A stretch of 64,000 nucleotides of DNA from JAKACA01 sp050744865 (GTDB lineage: Bacteria; Actinomycetota; Acidimicrobiia; Acidimicrobiales; Bog-793). The position numbers and the translations under genes were made by a program. Positions 34,517 to 42,855 of the stretch are shown piece after piece (within the stretch, counting starts at the first letter, position 1; each line of letters opens with the position of its first letter). The notes beneath the pieces are model-generated. The model ran no database searches and was not told the origin of the DNA. It was given only the letters and a program-made list of their open reading frames with translations. The stretch spans positions 1 to 64,000 of the forward strand of contig JBOGHW010000077.1 in the NCBI GenBank assembly GCA_050744865.1, read 5' to 3'.

Positions 34517-36450
34517 TGTTCGGAGGAGGCGGTGGCGGCGGCTTCGGCGGAGGCGGCAGGCCCGGGGGAGCGGCGGCAGGCCTGCCCTTCGGGGGCATTC
34601 CTTCGGAGCTGCAGGGTGGCGTCGACAAGCTCTTGGCCAGCGAAGGCGAGCATGGCGAGCCGGCCGTCCGATTTGCGCAGGTGCCAAGCGAAGCTGAGAC
34701 TCGCCGGCTGACGCTGTGGTCGCTCCTGGTCCAATACCCGCGGATGCTCGTCCTGGCGGCCATCTTCGTGACCACGACCGCCGTGGTCGCCCAGGCGGGG
34801 CCGGCGATCACGGGATACGCCATAGACAACGGGATGCTGCCCGGGCACCACAACTTGACGGTCATCCTTGTCAGCGCGGCCGTCTACTTGGCCTGCGTGG
34901 CAGTCAGCGCGACAGCGCAGCGATCTCAAGTGCGGGTGACCGGCCGCCTGGCCGCCTGGGTCATGAACGACCTGCGGATCAAGGTCTTCACCCACCTGCA
35001 ACGTCTGTCGCTCGGCTACTTCACCGACGAGAAGGCCGGCGTCATCATGACGCGCATGACCAGCGACATCGAGAACCTCCAGCAGCTGCTGCAGGACGGC
35101 CTCGCCTCCTTCGCAGTCCAGGGCCTCACGATGGTCGTGATCACCGCTTGGATGTTCACCAACAACGTCCGCCTCGCCTTCGTCACAGTTGTGCTGATCG
35201 TCCCGGTCCTGGTCGTGCTGAGCCTGTGGTTCCGCAGCGCCTCCGAGAAGGGTTACGACAAGGTGCGCGACGGCATAGCCAACGTTCTCGCCGACCTGTC
35301 CGAGAGCCTTCACGGTGTCAGGGTCGTGACCGCTCACAACCGCCAGCGCCACAACGTCATCCATCACCGCAACGTCGTGGGTGCCTACAGGGACGCCAAC
35401 GACTACACAGCCCAGATCAACGCCATCTACGGGCCGGGCACGACCATGCTCGGCTTCCTCGGGCAGGCGGCGATCCTCGGCATCGGAGGCGACATGGTCT
35501 TGCGGGGCTCGCTGGCACCGGGCGTCCTCGTGGCCTTCGCCCTTTTCCTCAACAGGTTCCTCTCTCCGATCCAGTTGCTCGTGCAGCAGTACAACACCTA
35601 CCAGCAGGGCCAGGCGTCCGTGATCAAGCTGCGGGGACTGCTGGGCACGCCGCCGGAGGTGCTGGAGGCGCCGGGCGCCGAGGTGCTGCCGCCGATCGAC
35701 GGTGAGATCGTCTTCGAGGACGTGTCGTTCGGCTATGACCCGGCCACGCCTGTCATCCACGGCGTCAACATCAGCATCGCCCCCGGCGAGACAGTCGCCT
35801 TCGTCGGGCCGACAGGAGCTGGCAAGTCGACGCTGGCCAAGCTGGTGACGCGTTTCTACGACCCGACGGTGGGACGGGTGCTCATCGACGGGCACGACCT
35901 CAAGGGGGTCACGTTCGACTCGCTGCGCAGCCAACTCGGCGTCGTCCCGCAAGAGCCCTTCTTGTTTGCCGGTTCGGTCCGGGAAAACGTCGCCTTTGCC
36001 CGCCCTGACGCCACGCACGCAGAGGTGCTCGAAGCCGTCAACGCCGTCGGGCTCGCCGACGTCGTCGACCGCCTGCCCGACGGGCTCGACACCGTGGTCC
36101 ACGAGCGCGGCCAGTCTCTCTCGTCCGGCGAGCGCCAGCTGCTCGCCCTGGCGAGGGCTTTCCTGGCCCAACCGCGAGTCCTCGTGCTCGACGAGGCGAC
36201 TTCCAATCTCGACCTGCAGTCCGAGACCAAGATCGAAGCTGCTTTGGACGTCCTGCTCGAAGCCCGGACCGCCGTGCTCATCGCCCACCGCCTGTCCACG
36301 GCCATGAAGGCCGACCGGATCGTCGTCATCGTCGACGGCGAGGTGGTCGAGGAGGGTCCACACTCCGAACTGGTCGCGGCAGGGGGTCGCTACGCCGAGA
36401 TGTTCGCCACCTGGGTGCGCCACAGCGAGGCCGAGGCGGGCGTTACGTAG
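34516..36450 (+). CDS. ABC exporter subunit with catalytic ATP site (half transporter 2)
   Basis: A 644-residue half transporter. The N-terminus is a run of Gly (about 20 residues of GGGGF-type sequence) before six transmembrane segments. The ATPase has Walker A GPTGAGKST, Q-loop VVPQEPFLF, a divergent signature LSSGERQ, and Walker B LVLDEATSNLD with the catalytic Glu. Its competent Walker motifs plus the partner's LSGGQ form the consensus site. The ATG overlaps the previous stop by one base (TGATG). Likely drug or lipid exporter under MarR control. Confidence 0.9.
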   Translation: MFGGGGGGGFGGGGRPGGAAAGLPFGGIPSELQGGVDKLLASEGEHGEPAVRFAQVPSEAETRRLTLWSLLVQYPRMLVLAAIFVTTTAVVAQAGPAITGYAIDNGMLPGHHNLTVILVSAAVYLACVAVSATAQRSQVRVTGRLAAWVMNDLRIKVFTHLQRLSLGYFTDEKAGVIMTRMTSDIENLQQLLQDGLASFAVQGLTMVVITAWMFTNNVRLAFVTVVLIVPVLVVLSLWFRSASEKGYDKVRDGIANVLADLSESLHGVRVVTAHNRQRHNVIHHRNVVGAYRDANDYTAQINAIYGPGTTMLGFLGQAAILGIGGDMVLRGSLAPGVLVAFALFLNRFLSPIQLLVQQYNTYQQGQASVIKLRGLLGTPPEVLEAPGAEVLPPIDGEIVFEDVSFGYDPATPVIHGVNISIAPGETVAFVGPTGAGKSTLAKLVTRFYDPTVGRVLIDGHDLKGVTFDSLRSQLGVVPQEPFLFAGSVRENVAFARPDATHAEVLEAVNAVGLADVVDRLPDGLDTVVHERGQSLSSGERQLLALARAFLAQPRVLVLDEATSNLDLQSETKIEAALDVLLEARTAVLIAHRLSTAMKADRIVVIVDGEVVEEGPHSELVAAGGRYAEMFATWVRHSEAEAGVT

Positions 36451-36550
36451 GCGGGTTCCCAAAAGCCGTTGCGGCAGCGAGCCGCGTGCTAGCGTCTTCC
36501 GCTGAGCAGGACTCTTCGGGAGGCTACGGCCTTCCATGCCGTCGTTCCTG

Positions 36551-36578
36551 GAACTGGCGCCACGTCATTTGTTATAGT
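36551..36578 (+). promoter_or_regulatory. Candidate promoter of the secreted protein gene
   Basis: GGAACT at 36551 approximates an ECF-type -35, and TATAGT at 36573-36578 resembles a -10 element. The element is about 67 bases before the ATG at 36645. The interval 36451-36644 otherwise shows only the end of the exporter operon. Spacing is a little short for ECF sigma factors, so the assignment is tentative. Confidence 0.3.
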
Positions 36579-36644
36579 GGAGTCACTACTGAGCAGCGAG
36601 GGCTCATACTCGGCAAGCTGCAGAAAGCGATGCGGGGGCTACTG

Positions 36645-38207
36645 ATGAAGCTAGGTAACGGAAGCAAGCGAGCGGTGCGGACCTTCTTGGCTCCGCTACT
36701 CATCGTGGGCGTCAGTGCGGCCGGGGTGCTCCTGACCGCCGGTGTGGCGTCGGCAGCGACGACCACGGTCAGCTTGGAGGTGTGCGCAGTCACCTGCGGT
36801 ACCGCCATCACCAGCCCTGATACCGCCAACGTCTACGGCAACACCGAGTTCTACTATTCGTCGACCATTGACAACGTGGTGACAGGCACGTTCGAGATCC
36901 TCGACAACAATGTGGCGATCTACAGCAAGGCCATAACGGCCAAGACGCATGGTACGAATAACGCGACCGAGGCGGGCAACTTCGTGCCGACAAGCCTTGG
37001 CACCAACACGATCGTCGCAGAGGACGTACCGACGAGCGGAACGACCGTAGCCAGCACGTCGTTCGTGTTCGACACGGTTACCAGCCCGCTCATCCTCGAC
37101 GAGGTTCGCCCGTGGGGCCCGAGTGGGGCGACCGACACCTACGCTGTCGGATACAACCGGTCTTCAAGCTCGCTCAGCCTCGACGCCAGCAGCCACCCGT
37201 GGAACATCGTGACCGAGTCGGGCACGTTCGAGTGCAGTGCCACTGCATCCGACTGCAGCGGCGAGTCCCTGCCGGCCGACTCCTACTGGCTCATCGAGGG
37301 CAGCGACTTCTCGCTGACAGGCTTCCCGTACTACGACGCCCCCATCTCGCCGTGGACCACGGACGGTGAAGCCACCCCAAGCGGCGAGGCTTACTACCAG
37401 CTGCAGTACGAGTACACCAGCACTGACATCTTCGTTGCCGACAACATTGGCACGCCGAACGCCCCGACCCAGTACAAGGGGACGCTTCCGGAGCTCACGA
37501 ATCCCGGCACCACGACTGCACAGTGGGCCTGGACACGCTTCTTCTCGGGGAACGCACCGGTGGACACCGGTAACAACTCCAGCGACTTCGCCCTGGTCTC
37601 GAACACGACCGCCACGATCGGGAACCAGGGTTTGCAGCCAATGATCGGCTCCCCGGCCCCGAATCAGGGTGGCCCTGACCTCAGTCCGCATCCGGCTGTC
37701 CCCGCCACGCTGACTGCAGGTCTCTTCGATACGTCGGCCAAGGCCAATGCGGCTCCGAACTTCTACTACACCTCCGGCAGCCCGGGGACGCTCGAGATCA
37801 ACCGCACGATCACGAACCACGGAGCTGATTACGCGTGTCACGTCGATCTCAGGGTGACCAGCATGAGCGAGGCCAACGGTGGTCCGGAACCAGGAGCCAA
37901 AACCCAGCCGGCCAAGGTCATCCACCTGGAGATCAACGAGCCCACGGCTGCTAGCCAAACCATCAACAGCGTCACGGTCTACAACATGGCGCCTGACTAC
38001 CCGGACACGACGGGTGGTGGCCAGAACTCCACGCTGGGCGAGTACCCATCGACAACAGGCACGGCCAACGGCTTTACCATCCCACCGGGAGGAACGCTCA
38101 GCGTGTCCTTCTCGTTCAGTACGCTCACCTCGTCGGGCAGCTACTGGATCGGATTCAGCGTCCTGTCGGTTCCCGGGTCAACCTCGAGTTGCAGTGGCGT
38201 TGGATGA
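36645..38207 (+). CDS. Large secreted protein of unknown family
   Basis: A 520-residue exported protein. The ATG at 36645 follows GGGGG at 36635-36639. It encodes a clear signal peptide (basic KRAVRTF, hydrophobic core, AGVASA cleavage before ATTTVS). The mature part is Ser/Thr/Gly/Asn-rich with few Cys (one pair near its start, CAVTCG, others about 205-215 and near the end), suggesting a beta-rich surface or extracellular domain. No catalytic motif is recognised. It lies directly upstream of the lasso-type cluster and ends 103 bases before the precursor gene. Confidence 0.75.
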   Translation: MKLGNGSKRAVRTFLAPLLIVGVSAAGVLLTAGVASAATTTVSLEVCAVTCGTAITSPDTANVYGNTEFYYSSTIDNVVTGTFEILDNNVAIYSKAITAKTHGTNNATEAGNFVPTSLGTNTIVAEDVPTSGTTVASTSFVFDTVTSPLILDEVRPWGPSGATDTYAVGYNRSSSSLSLDASSHPWNIVTESGTFECSATASDCSGESLPADSYWLIEGSDFSLTGFPYYDAPISPWTTDGEATPSGEAYYQLQYEYTSTDIFVADNIGTPNAPTQYKGTLPELTNPGTTTAQWAWTRFFSGNAPVDTGNNSSDFALVSNTTATIGNQGLQPMIGSPAPNQGGPDLSPHPAVPATLTAGLFDTSAKANAAPNFYYTSGSPGTLEINRTITNHGADYACHVDLRVTSMSEANGGPEPGAKTQPAKVIHLEINEPTAASQTINSVTVYNMAPDYPDTTGGGQNSTLGEYPSTTGTANGFTIPPGGTLSVSFSFSTLTSSGSYWIGFSVLSVPGSTSSCSGVG

Positions 38208-38250
38208 GGACACTAGGTCGGAGCGGCAAGTCGCTTCAAAGTCGACCACT

Positions 38251-38262
38251 GCGCATATGCGC
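38251..38262. promoter_or_regulatory. Perfect palindrome upstream of the RiPP precursor
   Basis: GCGCATATGCGC is a perfect 12-base palindrome, 49 bases before the precursor ATG at 38311 and A/T-centred. It may be an operator or part of the promoter region controlling the RiPP genes. No cognate regulator is encoded nearby. Confidence 0.3.
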
Positions 38263-38310
38263 GTCCTGGAGGAACGGGCGCGCTAGCATCGGAGGAAGGT
38301 GTTCGCACTG

Positions 38311-38475
38311 ATGTCTAAGAACTGGAGGCTTCGCGTGCCGGACGGTAGTGACAAGAAGTACGAACCGCCGACGATCGAGCGTCTCGGCACGCTCACCGAG
38401 TTGACGCAAGGCGGAACCACTGGAGTGAGCGATGGTATCTCTGGTGGTGCCTCTGGTGCGACTGGTTCCCTCTAG
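38311..38475 (+). CDS. Lasso-type RiPP precursor peptide
   Basis: A 54-residue precursor, ATG at 38311 after GGAGGAAGG; a GTG at 38299 in frame is possible. The leader has the lasso recognition signature Y-x2-P-x-[LI] (Tyr17, Pro20, Ile22), Gly26, and Thr32 at position -2. Cleavage after Gln33 gives a 21-residue core. Ring residues GGTTGVSD place Asp at position 8, the right distance for an eight-member macrolactam to Gly1. The tail is GISGGASGATGSL. The core is Gly/Ser/Thr-rich and lacks aromatic residues. Cyclase, PqqD-like and exporter genes follow. Confidence 0.85.
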   Translation: MSKNWRLRVPDGSDKKYEPPTIERLGTLTELTQGGTTGVSDGISGGASGATGSL

Positions 38476-38506
38476 GAGCCCATCGGGACCATCACACTTT
38501 TCACCC

Positions 38507-38668
38507 TTGACAGCGCACCGCTTGGGATTATCCTTCGTCTCGGGATTGGCGTTGTTGATTGGGCTCGCCAGCGCCTGTGGCAGTGGTGGGCCTGACTCGA
38601 CTACGACGCACGCGCCATCGCAATCCACGACAACGACGTCGGGATTCATATCGGGCACCATTCCCTAG
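38507..38668 (+). CDS. Small lipoprotein-like ORF in the RiPP cluster
   Basis: A frame between the precursor and cyclase genes. From a TTG at 38507 it gives 53 residues: a hydrophobic segment LGLSFVSGLALLIGLASAC with a lipobox-like end, then a Ser/Thr-rich tail (STTTHAPSQSTTTTSG). Its TAG shares one base with the cyclase GTG (TAGTG), suggesting coupling. The start is uncertain: the frame is open back to an ATG at 38432 inside the precursor gene, and no ribosome site is visible. Possibly an immunity or export factor; this is inference. Confidence 0.45.
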   Translation: MTAHRLGLSFVSGLALLIGLASACGSGGPDSTTTHAPSQSTTTTSGFISGTIP

Positions 38669-39786
38669 TGCTTACTGAGCTGGAGATCGCCTCGCATGTG
38701 GTGACCGGTCCCGGCCCATGCGCCTTCGGCGCACTGGAAAAGAGCCAGACTGGGCGTGGCCCGGTGAGCGCACTCGAGGACGCCATCCGACCAGCTCTTG
38801 TTAGACCGCCATGCCTCGTGAGCTTCTCAGGGGGCCATGACTCGTCGCTGCTGCTCAGCCTGGCCACCAGGCTCGCACGCCGCGAGGGGCACGCTCTGCC
38901 GGTACCGATCACCTGGCGTTTCACCGATGCGCCGGATGCCGAGGAGTCAGAGATCCAAGACGCCGTCGTGGGTGCTCTGGAGCTTGAGGACTGGGTGCGG
39001 CTGCAGGCCGGTGACGATCTGGACTTCGTAGGCCCGGTGGCGCTGAACGTGGTCGCGCAGCACGGGTTGCTCTTCCCCGGCAACGCCTTCTTGCACGCGC
39101 CGCTGTTCGAGCAGGCAACCGGTGGCAGCCTCATTACAGGTTATGGAGGCGACCAGGTGCTCGGCAGAGTGTGGCGACGGCGGCGGCCATGGTGGCTGGC
39201 CGAGCTTGACCAGGGCGGAGACTCCTTCGGCTGGCTTCGCGCTGCCGGCCGGCGGCGTTGTGTGCGCTCGCAAGCGCGTGAACGGCACGCCGTGCCTCGT
39301 GCCTACGAGGTGCGAGGCCGCTGGAAGGCAGGCCGCCGCAACGTGGCCTGTGCACGCCAGAGCTTCCGGCTCATCGCAGAGCATTACGGCTGCACGCCAG
39401 TCCATCCCCTCCTCGACGAAGCCTTCGTCGAGGCCCTGGAGCGCTCCGGCCTGACGCCTCACAGCGCCGGCGGCCGCGCTGTGCTCGTCCAAGCCCTCTT
39501 CGGAGACTTGGTGCCCCACGCCTGCACCGTGGCGCGGCCAAAGGCAAACCTTCGCCAAGTCTTCTGGAGGCGGCACACCCAAGAGCTAGTGTCGCACATC
39601 GACACATCGGAGCTGGCCAGCCGTGTCGTCGATGCGGCTGGTCTTCGCCGCGAATGGGACAAGCCGGAGCCACACACGAGAACAGCACTCCTCGTGCAAC
39701 GAGCCTGGCTGATGAGCAACGGCATCGAGTTCAACGGCTCGGGAACATCGACCAAGACCAGCTGCGACTCGCAAAGGACAGCCTGA
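38668..39786 (+). CDS. Lasso cyclase: asparagine-synthetase-like, glutaminase domain absent
   Basis: A 372-residue adenylate-forming protein with the PP-loop motif VSFSGGHDSSLLL at about residues 50-62. In lasso biosynthesis this enzyme adenylates the ring Asp/Glu and forms the macrolactam with residue 1. Known cyclases are about 550-650 residues with a class II glutaminase-like N-terminal domain. Here only about 45 residues precede the synthetase domain, so the N-terminal half is missing. The GTG start overlaps the small upstream ORF, and the stop lies one base before the PqqD-like ATG. Confidence 0.8.
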   Translation: MLTELEIASHVVTGPGPCAFGALEKSQTGRGPVSALEDAIRPALVRPPCLVSFSGGHDSSLLLSLATRLARREGHALPVPITWRFTDAPDAEESEIQDAVVGALELEDWVRLQAGDDLDFVGPVALNVVAQHGLLFPGNAFLHAPLFEQATGGSLITGYGGDQVLGRVWRRRRPWWLAELDQGGDSFGWLRAAGRRRCVRSQARERHAVPRAYEVRGRWKAGRRNVACARQSFRLIAEHYGCTPVHPLLDEAFVEALERSGLTPHSAGGRAVLVQALFGDLVPHACTVARPKANLRQVFWRRHTQELVSHIDTSELASRVVDAAGLRREWDKPEPHTRTALLVQRAWLMSNGIEFNGSGTSTKTSCDSQRTA

Positions 39787-39787
39787 G

Positions 39788-40114
39788 ATGACGAGTCAAG
39801 ACGCACCAGAAGTCGAGGAGAGCGAACAGCGCTGGCGCATCCGTGAGGACGCCGTGGTCTGGCGGCGAGTAGTCGAGGACATGGTGCTGCTCGACGTCGA
39901 CAGATCGGTGTACCACAGCCTGAACCCGACAGGCACGCTCCTTTGGCAAGGCATCGCCGACCACCTGACTGAAGGCGAGTTGGTGGACTTGCTGGTAGCC
40001 GAGTTCCCCGAGGCCTCTGAGGAGGCGGCCAGGGACGTGCCGGGGTTCCTCGAGGCGCTATCGGCAGCTGGCCTGATCGAGACCGATAGCGGTACTCGTG
40101 ACGGCACGGCCTAG
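39788..40114 (+). CDS. PqqD-like RiPP recognition element (lasso B1)
   Basis: A 108-residue PqqD-fold protein, a stand-alone RiPP recognition element that binds the leader peptide. Typical PqqD features: VVEDMVLLDVDRSVYHSLNPTG, GTLLWQGI, and LVDLLVAEFPEASEEAARDV with the C-terminal FLEALSAAGLIE. It would present the precursor to the maturation enzymes. In most lasso clusters it is paired with a B2 transglutaminase-like peptidase, which is not seen here. Confidence 0.88.
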   Translation: MTSQDAPEVEESEQRWRIREDAVVWRRVVEDMVLLDVDRSVYHSLNPTGTLLWQGIADHLTEGELVDLLVAEFPEASEEAARDVPGFLEALSAAGLIETDSGTRDGTA

Positions 40115-40141
40115 GAGATCACCCTCCGGCCGACGCCGACA

Positions 40142-42031
40142 GTGAGCCTCAACCCTTCCCCGATCCGGTTCCTCCGCCAGGACCGGTCCGTCCTGGCGCA
40201 AAAAGTGGCTCCTGGGACCCTCCGGCGGCTGCTTGACTTCGCCAAGCCATACCGGGGCCTTCTCGGTGGTTATGCCGTCGTCGTGGTGCTCGACTCGGCC
40301 GTCACCGTCGCCAATCCTTTGATCTTCAGGGCCATCATCGACGACGGTATCGAGCACCACCGTGAGTCTCTCATCATCGTCCTAGCGCTCATAATGGCGG
40401 TTCTTGCCCTCTTCGACGCTCTCTTCTCGCTCGCGCAAAGAGTCGTCACCGCCAAAGTCGGCGAGGGGCTGGTCTGCGACATGCGTACCCGCATCTTCGA
40501 CAAGGTGCAGCAAATGCCGCTGGCATTCTTCATGCGCACGCAGACGGGCTCGCTCGTGAGTCGCATGAACGGCGACGTCCTCGGCGCCCAGACAGCCTTC
40601 ACCGACATGATGTCAAACGTCTTCGGAAACGTGGTGCTGGTCGGAGCGGTGATCGTGACGATGTTCGTCCTCTCCTGGCAGGTCACGCTGCTGGCGCTCG
40701 TCATCCTTCCGGTCGTGGGCCTGCCGCTGCGCAGGATCGGGCGGCGAGTCGCCGTTCTCACCCGGCAGCGGTACGACCACCTGTCCTCGATGGTGGCCAT
40801 GACAGTCGAGCGCTTCAACATCTCGGGCGCTCTTCTCGTCAAGATAATGGGCGACCCAGACTCGGAGTCGGCCTCCTTCGCCTCGAAGGCTGGCAGGGTC
40901 CGCGACATCGGCGTCGAGTTGTCGCTGGTCGGCCGCGTCTTCTTTGTCGCCCTGACGCTGATGGCTGCCCTTGGGTTGTCTCTGGTATACGGATGGGGCG
41001 GCGTCCTCGTTGCCCACGGCGCTCTGCAGCTGGGCACCGTCGTGGCGCTGGCGGCTTACCTTGGGAGGCTCTACTCGCCGCTCAGCTCCCTCGCCAACGC
41101 CAATCTCGACGTCATGACGACCCTGGTCGCATTCGACCGGGTGTTCGAGATACTTGACCTTGAGCCGATGCTGACCGAGGCAGCTGACGCCGTCCCGATC
41201 CCGAGGGGCCCGACCAGCGTCGAGTTCGAGCACGTGGACTTCGCCTATCCCCCAGCTCGGAGCGTCTCCTTGGCCTCACTGGAGGCGGTCCAAGATTTGG
41301 ACCCCAGGACCGAGGCGCAGGTCATCCACGACGTCAGCTTCATCGCCCAGCCGGGACAGCTCATTGCCCTCGTCGGGCGATCCGGTGCTGGCAAGACGAC
41401 GATCAGCATGCTCGTTTCACGCCTGTACGACGTGAAGTCCGGCGCGGTCCGCCTAGGCGGCGTTGACGTGCGGGTGGCGACACTGGCGTCGTTGCGTGCC
41501 AAGGTCAGCGTCGTCACCCAGGATCCCTACCTGTTTCACGACACGATTCGGGCGAACCTCCTGTACGGCGCCCCAGGCGCCGGCGAGGACGAGCTGACGG
41601 ACGCCCTAACCCAGGCGCAAGTGTTCGACCTGGTCGCCTCGCTGCCAGATGGTCTCGACACGATCGTGGGCGAACGGGGATACCGCCTCTCAGGCGGCGA
41701 GAAACAACGCGTCGCCCTCGCCCGCCTCCTCCTTCGCGCTCCTGATGTGGTCGTCCTGGACGAGGCGACGGCCCATCTCGATTCTCAGTCGGAAGCCGCC
41801 GTGCAGCGGGCGCTCGGCATCGTCCTGGCCGGGCGAACGTCGCTCGTCATCGCTCATCGCCTGTCCACGGTGCGCCGCGCCGACTGTCTGCTCGTCGTCG
41901 ACGGCGGTCGCATCGTCGAGAGGGGGACCCACGACGAGCTCCTCGCCGGCGGGGGGCTGTACAGCGACTTGTACAGGACCCAGTTCGCCGACACGGACGA
42001 GCCTGCAGTCCAACCGGCTCAGCGACCGTGA
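40142..42031 (+). CDS. ABC exporter of the RiPP cluster (lasso D-type)
   Basis: A 629-residue half transporter: six transmembrane segments at about residues 40-330 and a nucleotide-binding domain with Walker A GRSGAGKTT, Q-loop VTQDPYLFHD, signature LSGGEKQR, Walker B VVLDEATAHLD and switch AHRLS. No N-terminal C39 peptidase domain, so it cannot itself remove the leader by that route. Sites look complete, consistent with a homodimer. The GTG start is 27 bases after the PqqD-like gene, and the stop overlaps the next gene (GTGA). Confidence 0.88.
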   Translation: MSLNPSPIRFLRQDRSVLAQKVAPGTLRRLLDFAKPYRGLLGGYAVVVVLDSAVTVANPLIFRAIIDDGIEHHRESLIIVLALIMAVLALFDALFSLAQRVVTAKVGEGLVCDMRTRIFDKVQQMPLAFFMRTQTGSLVSRMNGDVLGAQTAFTDMMSNVFGNVVLVGAVIVTMFVLSWQVTLLALVILPVVGLPLRRIGRRVAVLTRQRYDHLSSMVAMTVERFNISGALLVKIMGDPDSESASFASKAGRVRDIGVELSLVGRVFFVALTLMAALGLSLVYGWGGVLVAHGALQLGTVVALAAYLGRLYSPLSSLANANLDVMTTLVAFDRVFEILDLEPMLTEAADAVPIPRGPTSVEFEHVDFAYPPARSVSLASLEAVQDLDPRTEAQVIHDVSFIAQPGQLIALVGRSGAGKTTISMLVSRLYDVKSGAVRLGGVDVRVATLASLRAKVSVVTQDPYLFHDTIRANLLYGAPGAGEDELTDALTQAQVFDLVASLPDGLDTIVGERGYRLSGGEKQRVALARLLLRAPDVVVLDEATAHLDSQSEAAVQRALGIVLAGRTSLVIAHRLSTVRRADCLLVVDGGRIVERGTHDELLAGGGLYSDLYRTQFADTDEPAVQPAQRP

Positions 42032-42855
42032 GATCGCCGGTTGGGCTCGTCGAAGTGGCGATCTCCGACGCGGTCGTTCGGAGCCCCCTCATCGACGCCG
42101 GCCCCTCGGGAGCCGTCCTCCGGGTCCCTGGCGTGGCCGAATACCTGATCGGTCCCGAGGGGGTAGTCCAGACCGCCCGGGCGCCGGATGCCACCGACCT
42201 GGACGTGAGCTGCTTCGCCGACGGCCCAGCCCTGGCGCTCGCCTTGCTGTACCAGGGGCACTTCCCCCTTCGAGCAGTGGCAGTGAGCACTCGGTGGGGT
42301 GCGGTGCTGCTCTGCGGGAGATCGGGGTCGGGCAAGTCCGTCACCGCAGCCGCGCTGGCGCTCTCACTGGGCGCACACGTGATCGCCGACGGAGTCGTGG
42401 TCGTGTCCAGGGAGTTCGAGGTCATCGGCTACGGAGCACCCGGTCAGGTCGTGTTGTGGCCACGGGCGGCGCTCGCCTTGGGCCTCGGCGAGGCAACATA
42501 CAAACCGGTGCGGCCGAGCTTGGCCAAGCGTCGTGTCGATCTGGGCGGCGTCGCACCTGGCATGGCGCAGAGGCTGCGCCTGATAGTGGCCCTCGACACA
42601 GCCAGCCAACTGGAGGCGCCTGTCGTCGAGGACGTGGGCTCGGGCCGCCAGGTCTTGCACGCCCTGGCAGGGGCCCAGTGGCACCACTGGCTTGTGGCGC
42701 CGCTCGGCTTGGGCGAGCGACATCTGGAGTGGGCCTCTCAACTGGGAGCCGGCATCACCTTCGCCCGGCTCCGGCGACCCAACCGGGGGCAGAGCATCGA
42801 GCAGACCGCGAGCCTCGTGGCCGCGCGTCTGGAGGCTGCGGCGAACCCGAAGTGA
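42028..42855 (+). CDS. HPr-kinase-like protein 1 (putative RiPP kinase)
   Basis: A 275-residue protein with the HPr kinase/phosphorylase C-terminal fold. Walker A is LLCGRSGSGKSVTAAALAL at about residues 93-111, followed by a DGVVVV strand. Related proteins in lasso clusters phosphorylate Ser of the peptide (paeninodin type). No regulatory PTS partner genes are nearby. The GTG start overlaps the exporter's stop, and its stop overlaps the sulfotransferase start, so it belongs to the cluster operon. Confidence 0.78.
   Translation: MRSPVGLVEVAISDAVVRSPLIDAGPSGAVLRVPGVAEYLIGPEGVVQTARAPDATDLDVSCFADGPALALALLYQGHFPLRAVAVSTRWGAVLLCGRSGSGKSVTAAALALSLGAHVIADGVVVVSREFEVIGYGAPGQVVLWPRAALALGLGEATYKPVRPSLAKRRVDLGGVAPGMAQRLRLIVALDTASQLEAPVVEDVGSGRQVLHALAGAQWHHWLVAPLGLGERHLEWASQLGAGITFARLRRPNRGQSIEQTASLVAARLEAAANPK

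Noticed and set aside
34450..36537. Long minus-strand open frame of 695 codons
   Set aside because: Complementary shadow of the well-supported ABC exporter subunit on the plus strand; the translation has no domain and is rich in Asp, Glu and Arg as expected of an antisense high-GC frame.
38432..38506. ATG at 38432 as the start of the small lipoprotein-like ORF
   Set aside because: It lies inside the precursor's core codons, lacks a ribosome site, and the extra residues are Pro/Arg/Ser-rich with no signal character; the TTG at 38507 fits the lipobox better, although the start remains uncertain.
41649..42851. Long in-frame extension upstream of the sulfotransferase
   Set aside because: Runs antiparallel to nothing functional: it is an alternative frame through the exporter and kinase genes; the sulfotransferase motif begins right after the GTG at 42852.
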